Shown here in pieces: positions 40,269 to 52,515 of a stretch of 64,000 nt of DNA (within the stretch, counting starts at the first letter, position 1; every line of letters begins with the position of its first letter). The notes beneath the pieces were generated by a model. It did no database searches. It was not told the DNA's origin and saw only the letters and a program-made list of their open reading frames with translations. The DNA is from Carallia brachiata (lineage: Eukaryota > Streptophyta > Magnoliopsida > Malpighiales > Rhizophoraceae): assembly GCA_021464245.1 (NCBI GenBank), contig JADCRB010000074.1, positions 1,632,208-1,696,207 of the forward strand, given 5' to 3'. Both the position numbers and the translations under genes were made by a program.

Positions 40269-43200
40269 TCATTGACTCGTGCAAAATCCCAAGAATCCCA
40301 TGAACTCATGATTGTGTATCTTTGCTATACTGCCATCTATGCCAACCAAGCCTGCAAAAGAATCAAAGAAACGGAGATAGAACTAAATCAGCCTTGTAAC
40401 CAGACGCTGGAAGATGGTGACCCTTTTATGTTCCTTTTGGTTTTGGTAGATTAAGAATTGAAGCAGAGATATTTTACCCATTGTGAGAGCACTGGCAAAA
40501 ATGACACCAGAGAGGATGAATACAATAATTGAAGCTCTTCCCAGTATACTAATCAACTTTCTCACAAAAAATTGCCCCCAGAAGCCAGCCAGAAGTGACA
40601 CTCCCACGAGGTATAAAGCTGCAAAAGAAAATGCAAGCTTTTCTTAGCTGGTCATGGTCCATGCTCCATAGATCACCATCTGCCATTCACTTGATATTAC
40701 ACAAAATTGTAAGGTTGGTTGAGAGAGCTGTACCATAGGGTATAGGGAACCTCTTAAGCAAGTAGAACTCCACCACAGACAAAGAAGATGAGAACATCAT
40801 CACAAATGTTGCTGTTGCACTGGCAACCTGTTAATAAAACAGAAAATTTATTTCCTCGGCCATAATTCATAGAATTGTTACTTTTACCTCAAAGTAATGA
40901 TAACGACAATTGATATATCAGTACCAAGTAAGAGAAATGCCAATGGTCCTAAAAACAAAAAGGAATCACCAAATATATAGAATGAAAACATATTGCCAAG
41001 TTCATTTGAAGAACTAACAAAAGTTTAAAATTCTGAAAAAGATAGCCACAAAACTGGAGATATTGCTTTATGCCATCATTCAGGGTCATAAAGCTCTTAT
41101 AAGTAGGCCTCCTTGAAAATGACAGATACCCTTTGCAGCAACGATCAATCAAACATATAATTACTATTCTTCTATGGAAACATCCAGGATTCCATACTTA
41201 GATTAAAAAAGGGTAGTACACACGAGATTTCCACATTTGTGAGGTCTGAAGATGGGTCAATGTATGCAGATTCCCTTTGCATATATATATATATTTTTCC
41301 ACCAAAGAGGTTGTTTTTAGGAGTCGACAATGGAGTGACTTAATAACGGTAAGATTTGTTAGTTCTTAGAGCTTAAACTGTGTTTAATGTGGTAATACAA
41401 AAGCTTTCTTTTTCATTGAGAGGCAACAAATTTAGCCGTACCTGGGGAATGACACCAATCTCTAGAAGAAGTGGGCCCAAAATGAATCCACCGCCAGATC
41501 CAAGCAGGCCTCCCACAATACCTCCTAGGATGCCACAGAGTGCACAGAATGCAATGTTGATTGGGGTCCATGCGATCGAAGCCTCACAAATGGCCTCTGT
41601 GTTCCCAGTGTCAATCCTCCTTTTGTCTTCTTTGTATAATTTCACTGCTTCATATACAAACACCACAGCTGCTATAGGGAACTGTGAAAGGCCACCCGAA
41701 AAAAAAATAATAATTAGGACCACAATATGCAATTTCAGGAAAAATGATGGAAAAAAAAAAGTACTTAAAAAGGCAAAAATGTTAATGATATTTGTAGTTA
41801 TAAACACCTGTAAGCAAAAAAAGACCCAATACCACGTACTGCAGGCTGCTACATCATTCTGCAAAACCAGTTAAGAAAGAAGATGAATCCATGGAATCGT
41901 TAAAAGAGAAATGGAGTGAGAACGGAGGAGCGAAGAGGGGTGTATAGACTTGCCTTTAAGATTTGGAGGACTAGGAAAGCAACCCAAACAACTAGCAGAA
42001 CCGAAAGTTTCTTCCATTTGAGGTTGAAACAAATTATTTGCTATTAAAGATCGAAGAAACTGAACTATGTTAGTGTTACGTTAGAGAATGAGAATTGGCT
42101 AATTTCAGAACATAAGATTTGTAGGGATAGTTATGGTTACCATTGTTGACTTCTCTTCCACGGGAACCAACGGCTCATAGTCTGCATTGATCACAACTAC
42201 ATGCCAGAAGATTAAAACAAATCAATCAATATTCAATTTTCTGTTGATTTTTTAACAAAATTCAAAGAACTAATCAACGTGTGTCCGACTCTTACCATCA
42301 CCACAGGAGCTGGCTGGAACTGCTTCCTGCTGGGCCATTTCTTTCTGCAAATTTTCAACATTTGAACATTTGGGACGAGTTAGCACATACAAAATCCTTC
42401 CAATAACACGAATTATTAATGGAACACTGAAATTTCACCTTCAAAATTGTCTCTTCCTTCCACATTTCACATCCCTTAAAGAAGGATCTGCCAGAGGTGC
42501 CTAATCAGAGAATAAACCAGTAAAAAATTACAGACTTTTCAGCACCCAAAGACAAAACCATTAGCAGTAAGTTAACTGAGTAAAATATCAATTACGAAGA
42601 GAAATAGGGCTGCAACAGCGTATACCCAGAAAGAGAGTGATGATGAGGACAGTGATCAGCCAGTAGGGGAAAACAACGCTCAAAGCAACACCAACTGTGA
42701 TGCCAAGCATGAGCATGGGCTGGAACAGGAGAGCCAAGTTATAGTCTATGATTGGGACCTCCTTTGTGGGATGGGACACCCTTAGATTGTACCAAACTGA
42801 TGATACCGATGCCCCCATGATCATACCTGCAAGCATTCTGTCAGGTTATTGCCAAATCTTTTCTTAATTCCCAAAAGAAATCTTTTCGGCTTCCTCTACG
42901 GTATCATGTCATAAAATCACTCTCACGACAATAATAACCAACCATGGAATCAATGATTTTCATAACGAATAGGCAAAAACAGTGAACATAGAAGCCGAAT
43001 TTCATCTAAACAAAAGCGCATAGAACAAAAGTCTTCAACTTTATGAAAAAATGGCCTACTTTCCAAGATCCCCTTTTCACCTTTGCTTTATATATATATA
43101 ACCGTCGAACACCTTTTACCTTTTCCCCCGTTCCATGCCGAACAGGGGTCCCTTGATTTGCTTCCTTGTACAGAAACAAGTACAAGACCACAAGGAGGAC

Positions 43201-43716
43201 GGCAACATAAATTAGAACCCAAAAAAAAAAAAAAAAATGAAGGATGTAAAATACATTTGGAAAGAGCAGCAGCAGACTTGGTATCGAATCCAACAATCAA
43301 AGTAAGCATAGGAACAAAAAATGCCGCCGCCGCCAACTCCACCTACTGTCCCGCATGCAGAACCCAGGAATCCGATCACCGTCGCTAACAACAGCCTCCA
43401 ACTAATCTCCAATCTCTGCAACACCAAAATCCCATCTAAAGATTTTCCCTCAAAACTGGAAAGAAATGAAGAAAATACAACACAAAGGACAAACAAAACA
43501 TAAATGGGACGAAGCCAGCAGAGAGTGAGAGAGAGAGAGAGAGAGACATACAGGCCAAACAACTTTGTCGGTGCTGGACACAAACGGGGAGTTCAAAGAA
43601 TTGTAGCTGTTTAGCCATGCTCTGTTGTGGGTGGTTTGCGTGAGGAAGATGGCAGATAGTATGGCCGCCACAGAGAAACCAGACAGCAGATAAAGAACAA
43701 AACCTTTTGTACCCAT
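40269..43716 (-). CDS. Sulfite exporter TauE/SafE family membrane protein; one-base insertion in exon 2 of this copy
   Basis: Twelve coding exons: 43716-43552, 43415-43255, 42826-42626, 42500-42439, 42344-42296, 42196-42141, 42040-41954, 41858-41808, 41681-41442, 40827-40734, 40618-40478 and 40351-40269. The restored length is 462 residues, usual for the plant family. Residues 7-27 are hydrophobic (signal anchor). Further membrane segments surround [10 protein letters not shown] and [16 protein letters not shown], the two glycine-rich family signatures, and [20 protein letters not shown]. The loop with [14 protein letters not shown] is cytosolic or lumenal. Exon 2 has six T where I-F-V needs five (near 43316-43321), shifting the frame and truncating the protein after about 90 residues. 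Intron 7 begins GC rather than GT. The substrate is unknown; transport of sulfur-containing anions is inferred from the bacterial family. Confidence 0.92.
43522..43547. repeat. (GA)n microsatellite in TauE/SafE intron 1
   Basis: About 26 bp of nearly pure GA on the + strand give a CT-rich tract right after the exon 1 donor of the TauE/SafE gene. It is a polymorphism-prone tract with no assigned function. Confidence 0.8.
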
Positions 43717-43999
43717 ATAAGCTGTTGTGTCTTGCTTTTAGAGAAGGCGATGCTAATAAGAGCAAGAATAAGAGAAACAGATGCTCTCTGTCTTTCTTTC
43801 TTCCTTTCCTTTTCTTTCTCCAACACCAAGATTTACTACTACGTTAGTTTCTGTTTAAAGGGAGATAGGAACATAAGTGGACGACTAATTATAAGGAAAG
43901 ACAGCCAAAAACAAGTATGTGCTAGGAGCGCTGGCAACTCACAAAATTTATAGACAGATGCAGATAAGATTGTGACCGACATTGTTCTTAATATGTTGT

Positions 44000-44245
44000 A
44001 TATAAATTTTAATTGTGTAATATATTATAAATTTAAATAATATTAAATATTTTTAAAATAGTATAATAAAATATTTTAAAAAAATATAATTATAAAAAAT
44101 TATTAATTTTTTAATACCGTCAAATTAAAAAAAAAAGTTAAAATTTTTTTTATAATTATACATTTTAAGACATTTTATAATACAAAATTTAAAATATTTA
44201 ATATTATTTTATAAATTTTTATAAGTATAAAAATGATATACAGAT
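44000..44245. repeat. AT-rich foldback element
   Basis: AATAATATTAAATATTTT and TATAATTATAAAAAA appear on the left and again inverted on the right, giving arms of about 75-100 bp that meet near 44125. The exact ends and the target duplication could not be fixed because all flanks are AT-rich. Confidence 0.5.
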
Positions 44246-47200
44246 TTGAAATCGATCATAAAATATTATTTGAAAATAAATGCAGGATAAAACTGATGTA
44301 CGTCTTTCTCTAGGTCAATTCTCCTGCATCTATTTATCTAAGTCTATCTCTTTATTCGAATTTTTGGTGTTAGTTTTAATCATTTTTTTAATATAAATTA
44401 TTAATAATTTTATATTATATAAATTTATTTTTTATTTTTTATTTAAAATAGACTTTACTTATGTGTGAGATAAAATTATAAATGAATTATGCTCAAAATA
44501 AAATTTAATTAAATTAAAAATTGTCCGAATTTGAATTTTGTTATCGAGTGCTGGCGTTACGTTTCATTAATTGTTTGGCGAAAAATCACGTTGATTTTAC
44601 TGCTAGATCTCCCAATATAGTAAATATCAAATGAAGGACGGCTAAGAGCATTGTAAAAATAAAATCTTTTAAATTAATTTACTTAAAAAGTGATTATGAG
44701 TGAATAAAAATTAAAAAATTAAATAGAACCCAATTGAAATATAAAATAACAAAATCAATTTATTTAATTTAAAATTACATGTGTAAGTGCAATGTAAAAA
44801 AATTAAAATTAAAATCATGGTTATTTACAACAGCGCCTCATACAAAGTTCTCTGGTCAATCAAAGGAAAATATTACAAAAAGAAATATTAGATAATAATA
44901 TTTTAATATTAATAAAATAAAATAATAAAAAGTGATATATATATTAAAATTAAAAAATAAATAATTAATTAAACTGTTTAATTATTTTATTATTATTTAA
45001 ACATAAGCTGCCGTGGGATAAAAAAAAGAGAGAATGAGGGGGGGGAAGCGAGAAGGATGAGAGAAGAGATAGAAATAAATTTTTTTATTTTTTGTTTTAT
45101 TGTTAATAATTTATGAAAATATTTTAAAGAAATATTTTATGTACCACATGCGTTGAACGTTGTTGGATGCTACGTATGCATACGAAAAAAGTGAAAAATA
45201 AATATAATTAATCTGACTGAAAGAATGTACGGACATAATTCAAAAGATAGAGACGATAAATGACAAACTTAAAAACATTTTAGCTGCCTCCCTTAGTTGA
45301 GGAACAGCTGAGACATTTATTATATGTGAAAGTTGTTTATTTTGTGAGTAGGAATACTTTTACTCTATATGATATCTTAAACTCATTTTTTTATCTTTTT
45401 TTAATAATTAATTGATTATTTATTAATAATTATTTGTGTTAAAAAATTATTTTATATAAAATCGATTATTAACGCAATTAATAAAATTGTTTCATGCGTG
45501 CCCATCCGTGGTAAGTCGACAACTGTGCACATGTGCAAGCTTGCCAGGCAAGTCCGCCCACGTCATGGGTTCTGAATCACTGGATTGGACTAAACCCAAT
45601 TAGGCACGGGTACATCACCCCATTTTTTTTTTTTCAAAATTTATCTGAATTACAATAAATATTTAATTTTATATAATAACAGTAATTTTTTTTACAACAA
45701 GAAAAAGAAGTAAAATTATATTATTTTTTATTATAAAAAATTTAAATATAATTATAAAAACTTAATACTTTGTTGTACTTTGGATAATTCTCAAATAAAA
45801 AACATTTCGGACCACCTACTTTTTCTGAACCCAAAATTCTTCGTTTCAGGAATAGAGCAATCGATTGACGACACGTGTAAGGACCTCGTGCAATGGCAGC
45901 GGCATCCCAACAAAATCTTCGTCCACAACCAACGCAATTTCTTTTGAGAACCAAGACAAACGCAATTTCGAGTTAAATTCTTTCCTTGTCTTCTCTTGTT
46001 TTCTTTTCTTTTTTTTTTTGGGAGAATTTGAGATGAATACGTCTCTAGGTTTATATTCGGGAAAATGATAAATGTTGCTTAATTCATTAGCAAAGCAATA
46101 AGCAATTTTGTGCGAAATCTACTAACTAATGATAACAACATTGAAGAAACGTAACTGCTTGCTTTCTGTGAAAAGGGTATGAGTAAATGTTTGTCCAATT
46201 TAAATACAACGAGTTTTTATTTTGTTGTTACATAAAATACTACTGTAGTTATAAACAAATAAAAACTCATTGCACCAAAAATAGATAAAAAATCTTCTGA
46301 ATGTCTACTGTTTTACATTCGTGAACGCACACAGTAAATTAAAAAAAAAACATTATGTTTTCCTTATAATACCATCGAAATTTCAATTGTGTGAAAGACG
46401 TCGAAAAATCTATCAGATGAATCATGAAACCTAATATCGACGCATGTTAGATTTGTCCTTACTTGTTTTAGGTTACAAAAGTGAAATTAAACTTGACATC
46501 TCAGATTTTTTTCTGCCCAAAACATGAAAGTAAATTGGTTTTAAATATGAAAGGAACACGATCATATAACGAAATAGAAGGATGAGCTCTAATGTAATAA
46601 TAATGTTATCTCGTTGTAACTTAGAGGTCACCTGTTCAAGACGCATTCAATAAATTTAACCATTCTTCAAACTTTATAGGATAAAAGTCTCATAAATATT
46701 GGTAGATGGCCATGTAACTAATGAAGATATTGGCTATCTCTAACATTTGGTTGGCATTGCAACTACCTACCATAATGGTTGGTCTATTTAATATGCAAGG
46801 TTGGGGGTGGGGTACATTACAAAGAAATCATGTTTAAATTAGTGTGCATATTTTATGCTTGCTCGTATTTGACATATCAATTTAAAAATCAAGTGTAAAA
46901 AAAAAAAGAAGAATCCTATATTATATTTGCTTGTTACATATCTTTTTTTTTTTATGTTTCTTCTTTCCTTTGTCTTTTTGTCTGATTTTATCATCCACTA
47001 GTCAAATTGTGCTAACTATCCATGAGAAATATCATTTACAAATAGCAATTTGATGGGCGGATGCCTGTAAACAAAAATATTTATAATGCAGTTAGAGTTA
47101 ACTTTGGTCAATTGAAGCAAGCCACTGGATTGAGAAAATCTATATAATAAGCTAAATCCATGATCAAAGAAATAGATAATGCATTTGCCAGAAAAAAAAA

Positions 47201-47337
47201 AGCATAAAAACTTCATATGACAAACAGAGATCGTGACACATTTCTAGTATTATTTATGTGGTCTAAAAAATTATTGAGCTCCAAATCGTTGAGCTCCCGT
47301 TTGAGTGGCCACGAGTACGACGAGATTATAAACTATT

Positions 47338-47441
47338 TTTGGGCACTTCGTTCGGCAAATGTCTAAAATCTTAGTGGTTGTGGTTATCATTTGGGCACTT
47401 CGTTCGGCAAATGTCTAAAATCTTAGTGGTTGTGGTTATCA
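47338..47441. repeat. Perfect 52-bp tandem duplication
   Basis: The unit TTTGGGCACTTCGTTCGG... (52 bp, ending GGTTATCA) occurs twice with no mismatch, at 47338-47389 and 47390-47441. Perfect identity means a very recent duplication or an assembly artefact. Confidence 0.9.
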
Positions 47442-47608
47442 TAAGCGTCAGAATCTTAACATATGGTCCTCGCTAGTTTGATTGTGAAGCTCAGAAAGGG
47501 TGACAATTCAATCGGAAGAAAACATCAATTTGTTTGGGTATACGTGTTGTTTTTACTCTCCTTCTGGCTGGCTGGACCTTAGATATGTATCACGCTTTGT
47601 GCATTAAT

Positions 47609-47652
47609 AGACAAAGATACAAAAAGCTCACAAAAAAAAAAAGACAAAGATA
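47609..47652. repeat. Poly(A) micro-insertion with 11-bp duplication
   Basis: AGACAAAGATA at 47609-47619 and 47642-47652 flanks 22 bp: CAAAAAGCTCAC followed by ten A. The orientation is + strand. Confidence 0.5.
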
Positions 47653-49688
47653 AAAAAAAAATATATACAAAAAGAAATAACATTTCATCTATATCTTGTT
47701 AACACATGCATGATAAGGAATGCATAATCGTGAACATAATTGCAAGAGAGAATAAAACGGATGTTTGTACAACCACCAAACTCATGTTTCGTCGAATGCT
47801 GGGCAAATCGTCACGTGTGACGCAAGCTCGCTCAAGTAGTACCATAGGTTAATGACATAATGTTAAGGCACGCATCAATTGAAAGTGACAGTTTTGTTAT
47901 AGTTTAACATTACTTGGGTTTAGGGTGACCACAAGACACAGCCCAATTTGTTTCGGAGCTGGACTGTAATAGATCCAGTAAAAAATTTAAAACAGTTTGA
48001 ATTATGTGGTCGATTAATATTCTAAACTGCAATCGGCCAAAAAACCACTGATTATGGTTTAATTATCTTAGAATCGTCGAACTGACGGTCAATCAGCAGT
48101 TTTGAACAATTTGTTGAATCATTGGTTTTAACTAGCAGTTTATGTAAGAAAAAATTAAAAACAAAACGGTTGGTTGGTGATTTGAAATTTTTAGAATAAA
48201 TTAAATTGATATTTTCCTTAAATCTACAAAAAAAAATTTAGAATTTCAATTGTTTTCTAATAAGAGGCTGAATCAGATTGAAGCAAACTAAAATTGAACC
48301 AAATGAAAACTCACCCAGAATTAAAAAACAAAACTTCTGATTAACTGAAAATTGTCCCTTGGGTAATTCTGTTAAGTTCCACCATTTATGTGAACCAGAA
48401 CTACCAGTTGTTTTCTTATACGTAATTGGCTCAGAATCGGACCCTGGTCGATCATATTTAACCTAGTGAAATATCTTTTTTATTTTTTATTTTTTTTTTA
48501 TCTGTGACTATCCAGTATTCAATTTAATAGGTTAACTAATCTGGACCGATCCGGATAAGACTCCGAAGAGCGGCAAAGGTCTCTCAGTAGATATTTAACG
48601 CAACTGTATTCTCAGAAACTTGAACCTGAAACCTCTAATTAAATAGTAATAAACCCCTAACATCTATACCAACGCCTGTTTTTTTTTTTTTTCTCTCATC
48701 AAAAGACACGTTGGCCTTGTGACAACAAGCTATTGTATTTGTAACTTTCTGAGGGTCCCAAACTTTTAAAGCGTAAAGACGAACCAAATGAGCCCAAATC
48801 GTCGATCATTACAGTGCAAGTGTCCAAGAAACCAAAGAATGTAACTTAGTAATAATTGAGTAGTTAAAGATAGTAATTTTAACCGAAAATTTAAAATTTG
48901 ACTTCTCTCACTTTTTTTACTCCCCAACGACCAGGCCACCTCCAGACGACAAAAAAAAAAAAAAAACACACCAAACAATGCAGCCTATGTAGGCGTCCAT
49001 CTACTTTACAGGTATTAAACATGTGCCAAAATTTGCAAGGTCGCTATTTTTACTTAGAAATTGCGGAGGGATTATTCTTTTTTAACTTTATATAAAGCAG
49101 AAATGCATGTGATAATATGTAATTTAACTATTATATAATAATCAGCGGAAATGAGCTTGAGAAATATCCACACCAAACCACCCCCTAACTAGGTGCCTAA
49201 CTCAATGAAATAGCTTAGAACTTGAAAGCTCGAATTAAAAATTTAGCTCTAGCTAGCTTCCCAAGTTATTTATGACGTCAGAGGGGGAAATGTATGACCA
49301 GCGTGCGCTTTCTTGTTTGTTTTTTTAATTAAGATGATTGGCTACGTGAGGAAAGAAACACAAAGAAAGACGAAGGCCTACGGAACACCAAGAAGGAGGA
49401 CAGTTGTCAGAAGAAAACTCCAAGAGACCTTTTAATTTTGAAATAAAATTAAGGAAGAGCAGCACATGCAATTGCAAGGATACTGTCGTGGCCTGAAATG
49501 ACTATCCACGAAGTGAAATGTGGATCAATTAATTAATCGATTACCTAGCTGCTTTATTGAGCCGGATTTGGACGCACACCACTTAGTGAAAACGGCACAT
49601 GATATGTCCGCGGCTTTTGCTTTGATGCTGCTCGGGCTGCATTGGCCACAGACGGCAAGGCAAGAAGCCAAGAAGTCATAGGTCAGGG

Positions 49689-49890
49689 TAGGGGTACAAA
49701 TGAGCCAAACTGAGTCGAGTTTGGTCAGACTCGAACTCGACTCATTAAGGAATTCCTTAGGCTCGAGCTCGGCTCGAACTCAGTTCGAACTTTGGAGGTG
49801 GAGGTTCGAGCTCGACTCGTCACAATGTTACTGAAACTCGGGCTCGGCTCGAGCTCGGCTCGATTTGTATTTTTTTTTTAATCTAAGCTT

Positions 49891-49934
<44 letters not shown>

Positions 49935-50663
49935 TTTTTCCATTTGATCTATTTTATTTATTTGCTATATATGTTATTTCTACTTTATATAAAAATAAAA
50001 AATTTATATAAAAATATATAAAATTAGAAAAATAAGAAAAATAAAAATATCAAAATTACTTTTTTTATATAATTTTATAAAAAAAAAGAAATATATATAT
50101 GTAAAAAATGAATATGTAGATAAAAGTTAATTACTCATTCAATCGCTATTTGATTGAATTCCTAATTATATAACTAACAACATTATGATCATCAATCAAT
50201 TTACTTAATTGTATTTAAATTTTCTCTAATTTAAAAAATTTATATTTTTTTACAAAGAAAAAATAAATATACAAGTTTATTTTAATTAAGAAAAAATTCA
50301 AATAAAAAAAAAGACAGAAGGAAATAATGGAGGTTGAGAGCATTTGAAAACAAATAAAAAATTAATCTTAATTTTATTAGTATTTATATTAAGAGTTAAA
50401 TGATACAATTAAGTGTTATCAATATATTAAATGAGTTCACAATGATACATATTAAACGAGCTCTTAATGATACATTTATCGAGCTGTTCACGAATTTATA
50501 CCGAGCCGAGCCTGCTATTGTTCAGGCTCGGTTCGTTTATTAAACGAGTTTTGATTTTAAGCTCGTGTATTGTTCATTTAGTAAATGAACGAGCCCGAAT
50601 CGAGCCTTTACTGAGCCAAGCCACCGAGCTTTTAACAAACGTATCGGCTCGTTTGCAGCCCTA
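49689..50663. mobile_element. Non-autonomous hAT-like element with GAGCTCG subterminal repeats
   Basis: The ends read TAGGGGTACAAATGAGCC and, reversed, TAGGGCTGCAAACGAGCC. Flanks GGTCAGGG (49681-49688) and GGTCAGAG (50664-50671) are an 8-bp duplication with one mismatch. Many short copies of GAGCTCGGCTCGA crowd the left 190 bp and inverted ones the right 170 bp, as expected for transposase binding sites. The 600-bp middle is AT-rich and includes an (AT)n tract near 49890-49932. There is no transposase frame. Confidence 0.8.
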
Positions 50664-52050
50664 GGTCAGAGTAGTACTCCTCTTCGTCTGCTTCTTATTT
50701 CTTTTTTTATTTTTTTTTTCCCTAAGAGGCTAGAAGCTTGAGAGGAAAATGAGGGCCGGACAGGGGCTCAAACCCTTGCCTTTACAATTTGATTGATTGT
50801 TGGAACCAGATAAAAATTGGAGATGGAATTACTAATTTTTCTGTCCTAATCAAATATAATCGGAATCAGACGCTTGTAGCAATGCACTGCACAGTCGTTA
50901 TTTATGCGGCCTAATGGCAACATTCGTGTTTAACAAATCAAAGAACTCTGAAGCATTTATGTACAAACTAATAATGTATTTAACGTCGAACAGCATAAAT
51001 AACTGCTCTCACTTCAAATACAAAAGTTTTTTAAATCCAAATATTGACGCAGACAATAGTCTAGCTCTTTTCTTTTTATTGTCCGTCTAATAACTCACAA
51101 GTCAATTGTTTTTTCAAAAAAAAAATCGAATACCACAAATTAAATGAGTTTTTTATTTTAAACAATAATTAATATTTTAATTATATAAAAATAAATAAAT
51201 TTTTGTCAAAATATGATATGGCCATAGCGTATTAAAAATATGAGCATATAATTTTTTAAAAAACAATATATACGATCAAACCATCCATTGAACAATTTCT
51301 TGTATTTGAATAATATTCAATGATTGATTCAATTTGACATTTAAAATAATGTTCAAAACACTTCAATTTCTCAATCTTTAAGCCTATTCTTTTGTCACTG
51401 CTTTACCAAACACAATAGCATATTCACACGGAGAAAATTCCATCGCTTGCACCCCCGTGTTGTGGCACGTGACACGAAATTCTTTTTTCATTCATAGGCA
51501 ACTATAATTAATCTCCAAATTCATTGACGCTTGTGATTCTTGTAAGTAAAAAAGAGTAAATATAAAGCGCTTGCTAATGCTTGCAGCAGCTTATATCGTT
51601 TTTACCACACCCCAAACCTCGGCCCCGCCCCCGTCGCCCATAAGACATGAAGGCTAACCCTGACATCCCAAAAATCCCCACCCATTCCAGCATCTCATCC
51701 CACTTCCAAAATCTTCTAGGATCTTATACCGTGATTTGCTCTGTCGACAAATTTAAAAGTAGCGGCTCATATCTTACCTTAAATAAAAAACTTGAGCAAA
51801 CTTTCCCGACGAATCTATAAAGTACCATCCTTATTTATTCATTTTCTAGATTAAAAAAAAAAAAAAAAACCTTTCAGGATCTCAAGCTCCCTCCTCCCCC
51901 ACGCTCCCTCTTCCTCCTTCTAGGATCCAGGATTCTAGTATTGAATCCAGACCCCTTTAGAACAGAAGTTTAAAAGCCTATTCTACATTTTAACTACTAA
52001 AGTGATAAGAAAAAGTTACATTCATAAGTTACATATACATATGGCCAAAT

Positions 52051-52091
52051 GGGTTCCACAATCAGTCAAAAAAAAAAAAAGGGTTCCACAA
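52051..52091. repeat. Poly(A) micro-insertion with 11-bp duplication
   Basis: GGGTTCCACAA at 52051-52061 and 52081-52091 flanks 19 bp: TCAGTC plus thirteen A. Just downstream TTCAAGTT (52099-52106, 52122-52129) flanks ACAAAAAAAAACAGA, perhaps a second event. Confidence 0.55.
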
Positions 52092-52515
52092 AAATAGGTT
52101 CAAGTTACAAAAAAAAACAGATTCAAGTTCAACATTCAACGTCTATTTTGACTTTTGATTTGTTAATGATCTCAGATACGAAGCTCAAATCTCAAAACGA
52201 TCGACGCAACCAACTCAGAAGTACAGTCGATCATATCTACAGATTAATGGGCCAAGCAAACCCAGATATATACCCATTTATTCCAGCAAACACAAGAAAC
52301 CCACCCAAAGAACATAGCCCATAGCCCATCTGTGAATTTCACTATGGGTCTAACCAAAAAAAAAGTTCACAATTCACACGATGAAAGCAAAGACAAGACC
52401 CTTCAAACAAAAGTCCAATAGCAAAACTAAATGAGGATTGAACATCTGGCCCACCGTAAACTCGGCGGACTTGTGCCTTTTTTTTTTTATTTTTATATCC
52501 TCATCCACATCCGGC

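Larger units (their letters stand above)
43717..52515. other. Repeat-rich gene desert of about 9 kb
   Basis: No gene is seen on either strand. It holds the promoter of the TauE/SafE gene (next to 43717), a foldback element (44000-44245), a perfect 52-bp tandem duplication (47338-47441), two poly(A) micro-insertions (47609-47652, 52051-52091), a 975-bp hAT-like element (49689-50663) and long AT-rich tracts. Confidence 0.6.

Noticed and set aside
43611..43829. Alternative upstream start for TauE/SafE
   Set aside because: The open frame over 43717-43829 is in a different frame from the conserved N-terminus. [11 protein letters not shown] at 43716 is the first ATG in the correct frame.
46625..46670. 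Possible SINE B box (CTGTTCAAGACG)
   Set aside because: The match to GGTTCGANNCC is weak and no A box or target duplication was found.
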